Shown: piece by piece, positions 8,762-17,556 of the stretch | How the letters are laid out: every line of letters begins with the position of its first letter | How positions within the stretch are numbered: the first letter of the stretch is position 1 | Assembly (NCBI GenBank): GCA_000309945.1 | Contig: CM001633.1 | Coordinates: 5,321,174-5,385,173, forward strand | DNA length: 64,000 nucleotides | Reading direction: 5' to 3' | From: Leptolyngbyaceae cyanobacterium JSC-12 | GTDB lineage: Bacteria; Cyanobacteriota; Cyanobacteriia; Leptolyngbyales; Leptolyngbyaceae | Program-made: the position numbers and the translations under genes | Notes under the pieces: model-generated | Seen by the model: the letters and a program-made list of their open reading frames with translations, nothing else | Databases searched by the model: none | Told to the model about the DNA's origin: nothing

Positions 8762-10180
8762 ATGTCTAAGGAACTTCCCCCCCTTGAAGAAATGACCCTG
8801 CGGCAGTTACGCCGCGTTGCAAGTGATTGCGGGGTTTCTCGCTACAGCCGAATGCGAAAAGATCAATTGTTAGCGGCAATTCAAGAAATCCAAAGCCGCC
8901 AACAAGGCGTCACATCACCACAACGAGAGCTGGCTGCTCAGGAGATAGTAGAAGCGGCAAAATTTGATGTGGGTCAGGATGATAGAACTGGTGGTTCGCT
9001 GGCGGCGGTTGATGAAGGCTTACCAGACCTGCCCGATGGTTATGGTGAATGTCGCATTGTGCTAATGCCTCGCGATCCCCAATGGGCATATGCTTATTGG
9101 GATGTTTCTAACGAGGCGAAAGAGAACTTACGGCGACAAGGCGGACAGCAACTTGCTCTGCGGATTTACGATGTGACTGATGTAAATCTGGCGTTTCAGG
9201 CACCGCACAGCATTCAGGAGTATCCCTGTGATGAAATGGCGCGAGAATGGTATTTACCAATTCCAGTGAGCGATCGCGATTATGTCATTGACATTGGTTA
9301 TCGCTGTGTGGATGGACGCTGGCTGATGTTGGCTCGATCTACTCCTGTGCGCATTCCACCAATTTATCCCTCCGACTGGATTGAAGACTACTTTCTCACT
9401 GTTGGCTGGGATGAAGAACTGTACGGCAAAACCCTGGCTACACTCACCCCGCCAGGCAGACGTACATCTGTTGCTTCAACAGTTTATGACCAGATGTATA
9501 GTCTTGCAGACGACATCGAATCGCAACGTGTCGCTGGTTCTCTGTTTGGCTCCATGCAGCAAGTTCCAGGTTCGGTTGCAGGTTCTTTACAACATATTGC
9601 AGGCTCAGTGCAACACGTCGCTGGCTCTGTACAGCATGTTCCAGGTTCAATTCAGCAGGTGGCAGGTTCAATTCAGCATGTTCCAGGTTCAGCCCAGCAA
9701 GCAGTTAGTTCCTACGTGTTTGCTTCTGGAATGGGAATGTGGGCTGTTCCGGGCGCACAAACAATGTCCGGTGTGGGCATGTCCGGCGTTGGGATGACGA
9801 TGTCGGGTGTGGGCATGTCAGGTGTGGGCATGTCGGGGATGACGATGTCGGGTGTGGGCATGTCGGGGGTTGGGTTTTCTGCCTCGTTACCACTTATCCG
9901 TCCCCGTAAGTTTTGGCTAATTGCTGATGCTGAATTGATTGTTTACGGTGCAACCGAACCTGATGCAACTGTCACAATTGGTGGTCGCCCCATTAAGCTT
10001 AATCCAGATGGCACTTTCCGCTTTCAAATGTCTTTCCAAGATGGGTTGATTGATTATCCCATCATGGCGGTTGCAGCCGACGGTGAGCAGATGCGATCGA
10101 TTCACATGAAGTTTACTCGTGAGACACCTGAACGCTACACCAATACGAAGGAAGAAGCAGTGGAAGAGTGGATAGCTTAG
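8762..10180 (+). CDS. DUF4912 protein with Rho-N-like N-terminus and internal repeats
   Basis: A 472-residue cyanobacterial protein of unknown role. Order of parts: residues 1-45 form a Rho-N/SAP-like helix pair (MTLRQLRRVASDCGVSRYSR, then MRKDQLLAAIQ); residues about 90-205 are the DUF4912 domain (GECRIVLMPRDPQWAYAYWD through SDRDYVIDIGYR); residues about 255-320 carry seven-residue repeats of type AGSxQHV; residues about 330-375 carry Met/Gly repeats of type SGVGM; residues about 380-460 are a beta-rich C-terminal domain (YGATEPDATVTIGGRPIKL). The ATG at 8762 follows GAGAGG at 8746-8751; an upstream in-frame TTG at 8714 is rejected. A strong terminator follows at 10235. Rho-N suggests nucleic-acid contact, but this is inference. 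Confidence 0.85.
   Translation: MSKELPPLEEMTLRQLRRVASDCGVSRYSRMRKDQLLAAIQEIQSRQQGVTSPQRELAAQEIVEAAKFDVGQDDRTGGSLAAVDEGLPDLPDGYGECRIVLMPRDPQWAYAYWDVSNEAKENLRRQGGQQLALRIYDVTDVNLAFQAPHSIQEYPCDEMAREWYLPIPVSDRDYVIDIGYRCVDGRWLMLARSTPVRIPPIYPSDWIEDYFLTVGWDEELYGKTLATLTPPGRRTSVASTVYDQMYSLADDIESQRVAGSLFGSMQQVPGSVAGSLQHIAGSVQHVAGSVQHVPGSIQQVAGSIQHVPGSAQQAVSSYVFASGMGMWAVPGAQTMSGVGMSGVGMTMSGVGMSGVGMSGMTMSGVGMSGVGFSASLPLIRPRKFWLIADAELIVYGATEPDATVTIGGRPIKLNPDGTFRFQMSFQDGLIDYPIMAVAADGEQMRSIHMKFTRETPERYTNTKEEAVEEWIA
9530..9890 (+). repeat. Two in-frame tandem repeat arrays in the DUF4912 gene
   Basis: The first array (about 9530-9705) consists of roughly 21-bp units encoding [AP]GS[LVI]Q[HQ][VI]. The second (about 9760-9885) consists of 15-bp units encoding MSGVG with MTMSG interruptions. 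Unit lengths are multiples of three, so slippage would change copy number without breaking frame. Confidence 0.9.
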
Positions 10181-10234
10181 CTTTGCTGGAACGAGGCTTT
10201 GCTGGAGCAAAGTTGTGTCTCCCTTTTGGTATGT

Positions 10235-10264
10235 CTCCCCTGACCCCCTCAGGGGAGTTTTTTT
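10235..10264 (+). terminator. Intrinsic terminator after the DUF4912 gene
   Basis: A 9-bp perfect stem CTCCCCTGA (10235-10243) / TCAGGGGAG (10249-10257) with a five-C loop is followed by seven T (10258-10264). Confidence 0.9.
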
Positions 10265-10345
10265 GTGCTCAAGGTGTGAGAGGATACAGTCAAAAATCAA
10301 TTGACGTCTAAATCAACTGAGTTCTGTAAATCAATTGACCCTTAA

Positions 10346-10906
10346 ATGACTCCTAGTGAACTGTCAACTGAATTGAAGAATCTGTTTGGCGAGGCGACGG
10401 CTCAACTGGCTCCTGGCTCCTGGCAAGTCGAAACCTCTGATTTCCGGTTGCTGGTGTTATTATCGGATGACCAAAGTTGGCTTCGCATTTTGATTCCGAT
10501 CGCACCCGCCCAAGATGCCCAGCCGTTTTTTGAGCAGTTGTTAGAAGCGAACTTTGACCAAACTCAGGAAGTCCGCTACGCTCTGCAACAAGGTGTTTTG
10601 TGGGCAGTGTTTCAACATAGCCGGGAAGGGTTAGCGATCGCAGACTTTACCGCCGTTGTGCAGCGATTAGTAGATCTCCGTCAAAAAGGATTAGACGAAT
10701 GTTTTAACCGCCTGATTGAGAACCGGGTCCGGCAGATTATTCGAGTTGCCAAACAACAAGGGCAAACAATGGAAGCAACTTTGCAAACACTGGAACGGTT
10801 TTATCAGGAAGGATTAATGGGTGATATGACCGCAGGCGCGCAAGCCCGTGAAGACACGTTGGCAGCCTGGCGATATCAGCTAGAGCGTTTGTGGAATGAA
10901 GGGTAA
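10346..10906 (+). CDS. Conserved-looking hypothetical protein, 186 aa
   Basis: I do not recognise this family with certainty. The protein has no membrane segment or signal. An N-terminal alpha/beta part (MTPSELSTELKNLFGE; FRLLVLLSDDQSWLRILIPI; PFFEQLLEANFDQTQEVRYA; GVLWAVFQHSREGLAIADF) has the helix-strand-strand layout of CesT/YbjN-like chaperones that bind client proteins; the second half is helical and charged. ATG at 10346 with no strong ribosome site. Two copies of AAATCAATTGAC lie just upstream (about 10295 and 10329). It precedes the IS200 element. The chaperone idea is a fold-level guess. Confidence 0.6.
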   Translation: MTPSELSTELKNLFGEATAQLAPGSWQVETSDFRLLVLLSDDQSWLRILIPIAPAQDAQPFFEQLLEANFDQTQEVRYALQQGVLWAVFQHSREGLAIADFTAVVQRLVDLRQKGLDECFNRLIENRVRQIIRVAKQQGQTMEATLQTLERFYQEGLMGDMTAGAQAREDTLAAWRYQLERLWNEG

Positions 10907-10929
10907 TCAAGAAGCAGGCATCAAACCAA

Positions 10930-11447
10930 ATGAACTACCCCGCTGCAAGCAGACGGGGTATCAGAATCAAAAAAGAGTAAGCTGCTCATCTCGGTGTAGC
11001 TTGAGATATTCGTTACCCTGATTTTTGACGTAGTTCGCAATCATCCCTTCATCCCCGTGTTTCCCAACTGTACTTGCAAAATAGCCATCACTCCAAAACT
11101 CTCCACCCCATAGCTTTTGCTTCACCTGAGGACAACGCCGAAACACTTCCCTTGCGGTCAAACTCTTGATCATTTTGACCAATTTGGTCACGCTGTATGT
11201 CGGCACCGATTGGACTAAAAAGTGCACATGGTCTTTGTCTACACCGATTTCTATAAATTTAATCTCGTAGCGTTTCTCAATCTCCAGGCAAACTTCTCGC
11301 AAAACTTCATCGACCTGTTCATCAAACACAGCCCGCCGATACTTTGCTGGAAACACAAGGTGGTATAGCAAAACCGTAACGTTATGACTTTTGTGGATGT
11401 ACTCGCTCATCCCTGCATTTTACGCTGCAGAGCAGCGGGGAATTGAC
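10930..11447 (-). mobile_element. IS200-type single-gene insertion sequence
   Basis: A tnpA gene is bracketed by hairpins instead of terminal inverted repeats, as in IS200/IS605 elements. The hairpin beyond the stop codon pairs TACCCCG (10936-10942) with CGGGGTA (10954-10960), extended by CTGC/GCAG with a bulged A. Beyond the start codon CGCTGC (11423-11428) pairs with GCAGCG (11432-11437). No tnpB is present. The exact ends are approximate because these elements make no target duplication. Confidence 0.75.
10967..11410 (-). CDS. tnpA: IS200/IS605-family Y1 transposase TnpA
   Basis: HUH single-strand DNA transposase of 147 residues. Visible are the HUH motif in KDHVHFLVQ (about residues 59-67), the fold segments NVTVLLYHLVFPAKYRR and LVKMIKSLTAREVFRR, LWGGEFWSDGYFAST, and the C-terminal helix IANYVKNQG with the Tyr that attacks DNA. 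The gene is intact, so the element may still be active. It acts by excising and inserting single-stranded DNA at hairpin ends. Confidence 0.95.
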   Translation of the reverse strand: MSEYIHKSHNVTVLLYHLVFPAKYRRAVFDEQVDEVLREVCLEIEKRYEIKFIEIGVDKDHVHFLVQSVPTYSVTKLVKMIKSLTAREVFRRCPQVKQKLWGGEFWSDGYFASTVGKHGDEGMIANYVKNQGNEYLKLHRDEQLTLF

Positions 11448-11505
11448 CCATAGAGATTAAACTGTAGGGGCAGTACCTAGTATCTGCCTGGTGGGAATAG
11501 CAACA

Positions 11506-11892
11506 ATGGATATTCTGGAAGTTTTGCAGGCTGATTATGCTCGGTTTCCGCAAGATCAAACCTACGAGATTTACGCCGAGGACGTGTACTTCAAAGATCC
11601 CATGACTGAGTTTCGTGGGCTTGATCGCTACCGTAGCATGGTTAAATTCATTCAAACCTGGTTTATCAATTGCCACATGGATGTTCACGCGCTCCAGCAA
11701 ACTGGCAACCAGATTCGTAGCGACTGGACTCTAACCTGGAATACACCGCTTCCCTGGAAGCCCAAAATCACAATTTCGGGTTGGAGCGAATTAACGCTGA
11801 ATGATAAGGGATTTATTACATCTCATATTGATTATTGGCACTGTTCTCGCCTAGATGTGCTGAAGCAGCATTTTTCATCTAGCCAATCATGA
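11506..11892 (+). CDS. DUF2358 protein (NTF2-like)
   Basis: A 128-residue soluble protein of the cyanobacterial and plant DUF2358 family, which has an NTF2-like cone fold. Typical stretches: LQADYARFPQDQTYEIYAED, VYFKDPMTEFRGLDRYR, and ISGWSELTLNDKGFITSHID followed by YWHCSRLDVL. The ATG at 11506 is preferred to the in-frame GTG at 11491. The role is unknown; NTF2-like pockets often bind small hydrophobic ligands. It is a single gene next to the IS200 element. Confidence 0.82.
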   Translation: MDILEVLQADYARFPQDQTYEIYAEDVYFKDPMTEFRGLDRYRSMVKFIQTWFINCHMDVHALQQTGNQIRSDWTLTWNTPLPWKPKITISGWSELTLNDKGFITSHIDYWHCSRLDVLKQHFSSSQS

Positions 11893-12010
11893 GCGATCGC
11901 CAGGATTTCTCAATATTTTTTTCATCCACCTTGTCAAATCCTCCGTCAGCAGAGGCTCGATGTTAAAGTAAAAAAATGTAAACACTTACTCAGGAAAGGC
12001 TTCGATCTTC

Positions 12011-13186
12011 ATGCGTGTGATTTTGATGACGGGCAAAGGCGGCGTTGGCAAAACCTCTGTTGCCGCCGCGACAGGGCTACGCTGCGCTGAATTAGGCTAT
12101 CGCACCCTTGTCCTGAGTACCGATCCAGCTCACTCTCTGGCAGATAGCTTTGATATGGAACTGGGGCATGAACCCAAACCCGTTCGTCCGAATCTATGGG
12201 GCGCAGAACTTGATGCTCTGATGGAACTGGAGGGTAACTGGGGAGCCGTAAAGCGCTACATCACCCAAGTTTTGCAAGCTCGCGGCTTAGAAGGGGTTCA
12301 GGCAGAAGAATTGGCGATTCTGCCAGGCATGGATGAGATTTTTGGATTAGTACGGATGAAGCGCCATTATGACGAAGGCACATTCGATGTCTTAATTATT
12401 GACTCAGCCCCAACCGGTACAGCCCTACGGCTCTTGAGCTTACCAGAAGTAGGGGGTTGGTATATGCGTCGTTTCTACAAGCCATTTCAAGGCATTTCAG
12501 TAGCGTTGCGTCCGTTGGTGGAACCTATCTTTCGCCCAATTGCTGGTTTTTCCTTGCCAGATAAAGAAGTGATGGATGCCCCCTATGAGTTCTATGAACA
12601 GATTGAGTCTTTAGAAAAAGTCTTGACTGATCCAACCCAAACCTCCGTGCGACTGGTAATGAATCCTGAGAAAATGGTCATCAAAGAATCACTACGCGCC
12701 CATGCCTACCTCAGCTTGTATAATGTCGCAACGGATCTCGTCATTGCTAATCGCATCATTCCTGAAACGGTGAACGATTCGTTCTTCCAACGCTGGAAAG
12801 AGCTACAGCAGCAACACCGTCAGGAAATTCATGAAAATTTTTTACCGCTGCCAATTAAAGAAGTGCCTCTCTTTGCTGAGGAAATGTGTGGGTTAGCGGC
12901 GCTTGATCGCTTGAAGGAAACACTTTTTCCAGATGGAGAAGATCCAGCTCAGGTATATTACAAAGAGACGACTCTGCGAGTTGTGCAAGAGCAGCAGCAT
13001 TACACTTTGGAATTGTATTTGCCTGGTATTGACAAGCACCAGATTGAGTTGAGCAAAACGGGGGACGAACTAAACATCCGTATCGGCAACCATCGCCGCA
13101 ATTTAGTCTTACCACAAGCTCTAGCAGCCCTACAACCTGCTGGAGCCAAAATGGAAGAGGATTATCTTAAAATCCGTTTTGCCTAG
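12011..13186 (+). CDS. ArsA/Get3-family ATPase with C-terminal HSP20-like domain
   Basis: A 391-residue SIMIBI-class ATPase. The deviant P-loop GKGGVGKTS spans residues 8-16, followed by [16 protein letters not shown] (switch I/A-loop) and [19 protein letters not shown] (switch II). The last ~70 residues ([20 protein letters not shown] onward) form an HSP20/alpha-crystallin-like beta domain (ArsA_HSP20). The cysteine ligands of arsenite-pump ArsA are not evident, so an arsenic role is unlikely. Get3-like membrane-protein targeting or chaperone activity is plausible but unproven for the cyanobacterial proteins. It converges on ycf34, ending 2 bases from it. Confidence 0.88.
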   Translation: MRVILMTGKGGVGKTSVAAATGLRCAELGYRTLVLSTDPAHSLADSFDMELGHEPKPVRPNLWGAELDALMELEGNWGAVKRYITQVLQARGLEGVQAEELAILPGMDEIFGLVRMKRHYDEGTFDVLIIDSAPTGTALRLLSLPEVGGWYMRRFYKPFQGISVALRPLVEPIFRPIAGFSLPDKEVMDAPYEFYEQIESLEKVLTDPTQTSVRLVMNPEKMVIKESLRAHAYLSLYNVATDLVIANRIIPETVNDSFFQRWKELQQQHRQEIHENFLPLPIKEVPLFAEEMCGLAALDRLKETLFPDGEDPAQVYYKETTLRVVQEQQHYTLELYLPGIDKHQIELSKTGDELNIRIGNHRRNLVLPQALAALQPAGAKMEEDYLKIRFA

Positions 13187-13188
13187 AA

Positions 13189-13437
13189 CTAGGTTGGCAC
13201 CAGTTCACCAGGGCGTAAACGCGACCATCGACCCATATCGGCCGTGAAGCTTTCGCAGCCAACTACATCCCATTCCATTTCAATGAAGTCGCCCTGGTTG
13301 CGAATATTTACATTAATGGTGGGTTCAGTTGCCTCAAAATCGGGAACTTCCGTCAAATGAGGTTGTTGATGTTGAGCTTCAACCGCGTGATAGGTGGTGC
13401 AACGGTCTACATACTTGCAGTTCACACAGATACACAT
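13189..13437 (-). CDS. ycf34: Ycf34 family Fe-S protein
   Basis: An 82-residue protein starting MCICVNCKYVDRC, the invariant Ycf34 opening. Its three cysteines, with another in VVGCESF, fit the [4Fe-4S] binding reported for Ycf34 of Synechocystis, where the protein is linked to photosynthetic electron transport. The mid-part TINVNIRNQGDFIEMEWDVV is also conserved. Full length. Confidence 0.92.
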   Translation of the reverse strand: MCICVNCKYVDRCTTYHAVEAQHQQPHLTEVPDFEATEPTINVNIRNQGDFIEMEWDVVGCESFTADMGRWSRLRPGELVPT

Positions 13438-13683
13438 ATGCCAGTCTCTTTCTGCGTGTTGAACTTTAAAACTCTACGTGAGTGAGTCGGGAAATAGGGT
13501 GATTTTCTGTTAGTTTAGTCTAGCTTAGGCATTGCGATTATTTCACTGGCTCTCAGGTTGAGTTTCGTGACAACTGGCAAAATCTTTTTGAAATATCGAC
13601 GCGATCGCCTTGCTGCTCCATTCAGGATAAATTTCCACTGAATGAGGTTTACTTAATCAGTTGCATCGTTAGGATCAGAAGCA

Positions 13684-15105
13684 TTGCTGGAATTAACAGA
13701 ACTACTTCACGGGTTGGATCTTCAAAAAACGGTTTCCACAGAACTTTCTGCACTTTCACCCCAGAGTTGGCCCTTCAGTCTGGATTGGTTGCCCCATTCT
13801 GCTTTTCTAGTGGGCGGCAGTGTTCGTGATGCGCTTTTAGGCAGACCCAGTGAGTATTTAGATTTAGATTTTGTTTTACCGGATGGGGTGGTTGAAACAG
13901 CACGCAGCATTGCTCGCCATTACAAAGCCGGATTTGTATTGTTGGATGCAGAACGTCAGATTGCGCGGGTTGTGTTCGCTCAAGGAACAGTTGATTTTGC
14001 CCAGCAGGTTGGTCCGACTCTGGAAGATGACCTGCGGCGACGAGACTTTACGGTGAACGCGATCGCCTACAATCCCCGACTGGATCGGTTTGTAGATCCC
14101 CTCCAGGGCTGCACCGATTTAGAAAATCGCGTGCTACGCATGGTGTCTCCTGCAAATTTGGAAGAAGACCCCTTGCGATTGTTACGAGCCTATCGACAGG
14201 CGGCGCAACTAGGGTTTAGTTTGGAGGCAGAAACCCAGGCAGTAATTCGTACCCTGGCTCCTTCCCTGCTACGCATTGCTGCCGAGCGCATTCAATCTGA
14301 GTTGAATTATTTATTGAGCACAGAGAAAGGGACTCCCTGGCTGGCTCAGGCATGGCAAGATGGGTTATTACATCACTGGTTGCCGGATGCTACGGCACAA
14401 AGTCTAGAGTTGGTCGCTGCGATTGATCGCACAATGATTTTGTTACAAGAAACTCAACCCGTATTTGCCCAGTGGTTGCTGAGCCAGAACCGTACCACTG
14501 CTACTGAACAGTTAGACACAGCAAGTTGCCAGCGATCCCAGAATCGTGAACAAAAGGGGTCTGGTTCTGCCCGTAATTGGCTAATTACCGCCAAATTGGC
14601 ATGTTTAATGGCGAATGATGCTGCTACCGCTGAAAGCCAATTGAGACAGTTGAAATATAGTCGCACTGAGATTCAATCAGTCAGCACTGTCTTGCGCTTC
14701 TGTCCTCAGCTTTGTGCGGCAATAACTGAGGCATGTCTGACTGAATCTGAAGCGACTTCTCAAGCGGGAACTCTTAATTGGGCGTTGCGGGATCAATATT
14801 TCTTTTTTCAGGGAGTGGGAGCTATTTTTCCAGCCGTTGCTGTGTTGGCGCTGGCGTCTGGGGTACCGTTGAGCGCGATCGCACCATTAATTGAGCGCTT
14901 TCTGAATCCCACCGATCCCGTTGCCCATCCCACTCCGTTGGTTACAGGGCAGGATTTAATGGTAAATCTTCAACTTCCTGCTGGTCCATTGATTGGTCGC
15001 TTGCTTGCTGCCATTCAGCTAGCGCGAGCGGAGGGCAACATTTGCACCCCAGAGGAAGCAATTCAACTGGCCGCAACGCTGGTCAACGAATGGAAACTGG
15101 AATGA
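13684..15105 (+). CDS. cca: CCA tRNA nucleotidyltransferase / poly(A) polymerase family
   Basis: Class II nucleotidyltransferase that builds or repairs the 3' CCA of tRNA; in cyanobacteria CC- and A-adding activities can be split between two such proteins, so the exact product is open. Visible: FLVGGSVRDALLGRP with the GGxVRD motif, LDLDFVLP with the two catalytic Asp, RRRDFTVNAIAYNP, DPLQGCTDLENRVLR, and EDPLRLLRAYRQAAQLGF. The rest is a helical tRNA-binding part of about 470 residues total. The frame opens after a TAG at 13669, so the only available early start is TTG at 13684, with AGGA at 13670-13673. Confidence 0.92.
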   Translation: MLELTELLHGLDLQKTVSTELSALSPQSWPFSLDWLPHSAFLVGGSVRDALLGRPSEYLDLDFVLPDGVVETARSIARHYKAGFVLLDAERQIARVVFAQGTVDFAQQVGPTLEDDLRRRDFTVNAIAYNPRLDRFVDPLQGCTDLENRVLRMVSPANLEEDPLRLLRAYRQAAQLGFSLEAETQAVIRTLAPSLLRIAAERIQSELNYLLSTEKGTPWLAQAWQDGLLHHWLPDATAQSLELVAAIDRTMILLQETQPVFAQWLLSQNRTTATEQLDTASCQRSQNREQKGSGSARNWLITAKLACLMANDAATAESQLRQLKYSRTEIQSVSTVLRFCPQLCAAITEACLTESEATSQAGTLNWALRDQYFFFQGVGAIFPAVAVLALASGVPLSAIAPLIERFLNPTDPVAHPTPLVTGQDLMVNLQLPAGPLIGRLLAAIQLARAEGNICTPEEAIQLAATLVNEWKLE

Positions 15106-15223
15106 GTAGAGTGTGTTAAAGTAATCTTCTGACTATTTTTTGCACGTAACCTGAATCACTCGGACAGAGATCCGACGACTGGGTTTAATCTGGTCGAATT
15201 TGGCTGTTTCACAAGGGGTAAAC

Positions 15224-15412
15224 ATGGCTAAACGCCGAAACCAAAAGAAAGAAAAAGCTTTGCGTAATCAGGCCTATGCTCGCAAGTTCCGCAAGAGAAC
15301 AAGCGGTGGTCGCATGGGAAGGCGACGGACCTTTGGCGGTAACCGTGCTGAAGATGATCAAGATCAAGGCGCGGTTGAGCAAGGTGATACTGGAGCAGTT
15401 GATCTTTCCTAA
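15224..15412 (+). CDS. Small basic conserved hypothetical protein, 62 aa
   Basis: Starts MAKRRNQKKEKALRNQAYAR; the first 40 residues are strongly basic (RKFRKRTSGGRMGRRRTFGG) and the tail is acidic (AEDDQDQGAVEQGDTGAVDL). AAGGGG at 15213-15218 supports the ATG at 15224 over an upstream one. Similar MAKRR..KKEKA small proteins are common in cyanobacteria. The charge pattern suggests RNA or ribosome contact, but the function is unknown. A terminator follows at 15456. Confidence 0.75.
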   Translation: MAKRRNQKKEKALRNQAYARKFRKRTSGGRMGRRRTFGGNRAEDDQDQGAVEQGDTGAVDLS

Positions 15413-15455
15413 ACTTCTTCTATCACATTGTCGTTATTCCGCTTTAACCGAATTA

Positions 15456-15492
15456 AACTCCCTCAGATAAGTTTTCTTTGAGGGAGTTTTAA
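15456..15492. terminator. Bidirectional terminator between convergent genes
   Basis: Stem AACTCCCTCA (15456-15465) / TGAGGGAGTT (15479-15488), followed by TT on the plus side and preceded by A-rich sequence (complementary T-run) on the minus side. It serves the small basic protein gene and the renalase-like gene. Confidence 0.85.
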
Positions 15493-15494
15493 CT

Positions 15495-16607
15495 TTATTC
15501 AAGCGGAGCGATCGCTTGCCAAAAGCAAGAAGGTGTAATTCCCTGATTCCTTAGTCTCTGGCTTAATTGACTAGCGGCTTCCAGTCCAGACAAAAATGCA
15601 CTTTCAACCCGCATCCCACCACACCAATCTCCAGTACACACTAGAGGCAACTCTGAGTCAGCCGTGAGATGTTGATTAGGCAAAGGGTGGCTGGGAAATG
15701 CATATCGCCAACGATGTACCTGCATCCAATCGGGCGTTGCCAGCCAAGGAGCTAAGGCATCCGCAGCAGTTTGCAACAGCGATCGCCCTACAGGCATCAG
15801 ATCTCCCATATCTAGAACAGTTTGGGCAAACTCCGCAGTGCTTTGAACCACCAACACAGGCTGACTAGGAGCACGGCGCTTGCTGCTATCTACCCCGATC
15901 CAGGCGAGCGGAGCATATTGGGAAGCAATTGCTTTCACATCTCCATATTTCTCCTGCCAGTCCTGCAAACATTCCAGCGGATATCCTGCCATTACTGCAA
16001 TGCATGGGATAAAGTCTACGCTCCGCAATTGGCGAATAAATTGGTCGTCCAGGGCAGAATCTGCTAACGGTGCCAACAAATCCAGAGCTTGTGGAGCGGG
16101 CACTGTAATCACGAGCGCTTTAGCCTCTAACTTCGTTGAAGGGGAATTCGCTGGATCTGACTGTGGATTTTCTAAAGTCAATTGCCAGGTTTGCTGTGCA
16201 GAAGTTGTGATGTGGGTGACGCGCTGGTTCAAACGGATATCCAAACCAGGGGTCAGGGTTTTGGCGATCGCACTCATGCCTGCGGCTGCAACATAGCGGG
16301 GAAAGCGTTCTAGAGACATTCGTAAACTGCCATCTGGAAGCAACTCATACACAGAGTCTGTCCAGACATGCACGATCCCTGCCTCAACTAGATGAGAAAT
16401 AAACTTCTGAAACAAATCATTCCTGGGTGATAAATAGCAAGTGCCATGATCGATGCTGGTATCATGCGATCGCCGCGTTGCCAGTCGTCCACCAACTCCC
16501 CGTGATTTCTCCACCACGACGACTTGGTAGCCTGCCTGCTGCAACACCTGAGCACAGCTTAATCCTGCCATTCCGGCTCCAATAATTACTATCTCTATCT
16601 GCTCCAA
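15495..16607 (-). CDS. Renalase-like FAD-dependent amine oxidoreductase
   Basis: A 370-residue flavoprotein. The N-terminal Rossmann motif VIIGAGMAGLSCAQVLQQAG (residues 7-26) binds FAD; VVEKSRGVGGRLATRR follows, with the GG-R-A-TRR stretch typical of the renalase/NAD(P)-binding Rossmann-like group. The C-terminal LVCTGDWCGGMRVESAFLSG is the second FAD contact. Bacterial renalases oxidise wrongly reduced dihydropyridine forms of NAD(P)H; whether this copy does so is inference. The 3' end abuts the shared terminator. Confidence 0.85.
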   Translation of the reverse strand: MEQIEIVIIGAGMAGLSCAQVLQQAGYQVVVVEKSRGVGGRLATRRSHDTSIDHGTCYLSPRNDLFQKFISHLVEAGIVHVWTDSVYELLPDGSLRMSLERFPRYVAAAGMSAIAKTLTPGLDIRLNQRVTHITTSAQQTWQLTLENPQSDPANSPSTKLEAKALVITVPAPQALDLLAPLADSALDDQFIRQLRSVDFIPCIAVMAGYPLECLQDWQEKYGDVKAIASQYAPLAWIGVDSSKRRAPSQPVLVVQSTAEFAQTVLDMGDLMPVGRSLLQTAADALAPWLATPDWMQVHRWRYAFPSHPLPNQHLTADSELPLVCTGDWCGGMRVESAFLSGLEAASQLSQRLRNQGITPSCFWQAIAPLE

Positions 16608-17168
16608 CGCAAAGGCTCCTGTGTGATGTGCATCGATGGAGTGAGTATACAGTTCCTGGATCTAATCTGAACTTTTATGAGATTTTATGGGTTGGGTAAT
16701 CGTTTGCCAAACTCAATTTTTCAGAAAACTGAAAAAAATTCTAGATTTTTCGGTATCACTGATTTTCCTAAAGACAAGCCAAAATAACAGTATGAGCTAC
16801 AGCCTGACATTTGAATGCCCCCAATTCATCCAAATCAGGTAAGAGCAACTGTCTACAAACTGTCTGATTGAGCGACCCGATCGCCCCCTCGGGTTTTACC
16901 TGATCCATTCATTGCCCGAATGGTGAATTACACTCTTAAACTAAACTGTTAAACGCTTGCTATTAGTTCAGAGGTGTGTCCAATTTCATAGATGAGAAAG
17001 ACCAGGTTTTTGAATTGCTTGTTTTTGAAAAGGCATCGTCAATTTCTAGTCTGTCATCAGTTGGATTTCCCGGAAAATCGTTGCTCAACTTGAATCTAAG
17101 GTTGGATGTTCTGAATAATCGTCACTTGCTCGAAATTAGCCCCCAATTACGAACAGGAAAGTCTACCA
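16608..17168. other. Divergent intergenic region, 560 bp
   Basis: AT-rich DNA between the renalase-like gene and the small membrane-protein gene. A terminator-like hairpin CCCGA (16876-16880) / TCGGG (16889-16893) followed by TTTT lies in it, possibly a leader attenuator or the end of a small RNA. A 69-codon GTG frame from 16976 overlaps the next gene and has no protein character. Confidence 0.4.
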
Positions 17169-17498
17169 ATGGTTGCACACACTAACACATTCAAACCTGA
17201 TTGCTCTGATTCAAGCCAGTTAGAGCAAAATTTTATCACAACACCCAATCATTCATTATCCACTGATTCCCAGCCTGTTAATGTTTGTATCGAAAACAGA
17301 TTTCACTGGCAAAATATCGATTCCCTACGGTTGCTTGTCCAAATTGGATTGACATTTATTATTGTAGGTCTTTGTATTGGCAAATTAACAGTTGATAAGC
17401 AAGACAAAGCACTTTACTGGGGCGGTATTATGAGCATTGTTGCATGGTGGATGCCTAGTCCCGGTGTTTCCAAATCGTTGTCTGGGGGAGGCAAATAA
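17169..17498 (+). CDS. Small membrane protein, 109 aa, unknown
   Basis: Polar first 60 residues (MVAHTNTFKPDCSDSSQLEQ...), then two hydrophobic stretches, LLVQIGLTFIIVGLCIGKL and ALYWGGIMSIVAWWMPSPG, separated by a charged turn DKQDK. No signal peptide, so it is probably an inner-membrane hairpin with both ends on the same side. No family recognised. It is followed by a long perfect hairpin and then by a C39-like peptidase gene on the same strand. Small size and two helices resemble holin-like or export-helper proteins, but no motif supports that. Confidence 0.65.
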   Translation: MVAHTNTFKPDCSDSSQLEQNFITTPNHSLSTDSQPVNVCIENRFHWQNIDSLRLLVQIGLTFIIVGLCIGKLTVDKQDKALYWGGIMSIVAWWMPSPGVSKSLSGGGK

Positions 17499-17506
17499 GC
17501 CTTGTT

Positions 17507-17556
17507 CATGTCCAAATCCGTGATTTCTCCTTAGAGAAATCACGGATTTGGACATG
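17507..17556. repeat. Perfect 23-bp-stem hairpin, GTCCAAATCC repeat family copy 1
   Basis: Bases 17507-17529 are the exact reverse complement of 17534-17556, with a 4-base CTTA loop. It begins 8 bases after the stop codon of the small membrane-protein gene. There is no T-run, so it is more like a mobile palindrome than a classical terminator. Related copies: 21798-21866, 35057-35118, 55605-55648. Confidence 0.95.

Noticed and set aside
9705-9893. A 62-codon Pro/His/Thr-rich minus-strand frame
   Set aside because: It is only the antisense of the Met/Gly repeat array in the DUF4912 gene.
10930-11447. REP-associated domesticated transposase
   Set aside because: The gene has its own flanking hairpins like a normal IS200 and no dispersed REP copies were noticed in the window.
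16976-17185. A 69-codon GTG frame before the small membrane protein gene
   Set aside because: No ribosome site, overlaps the next gene's start, and has no recognisable pattern.
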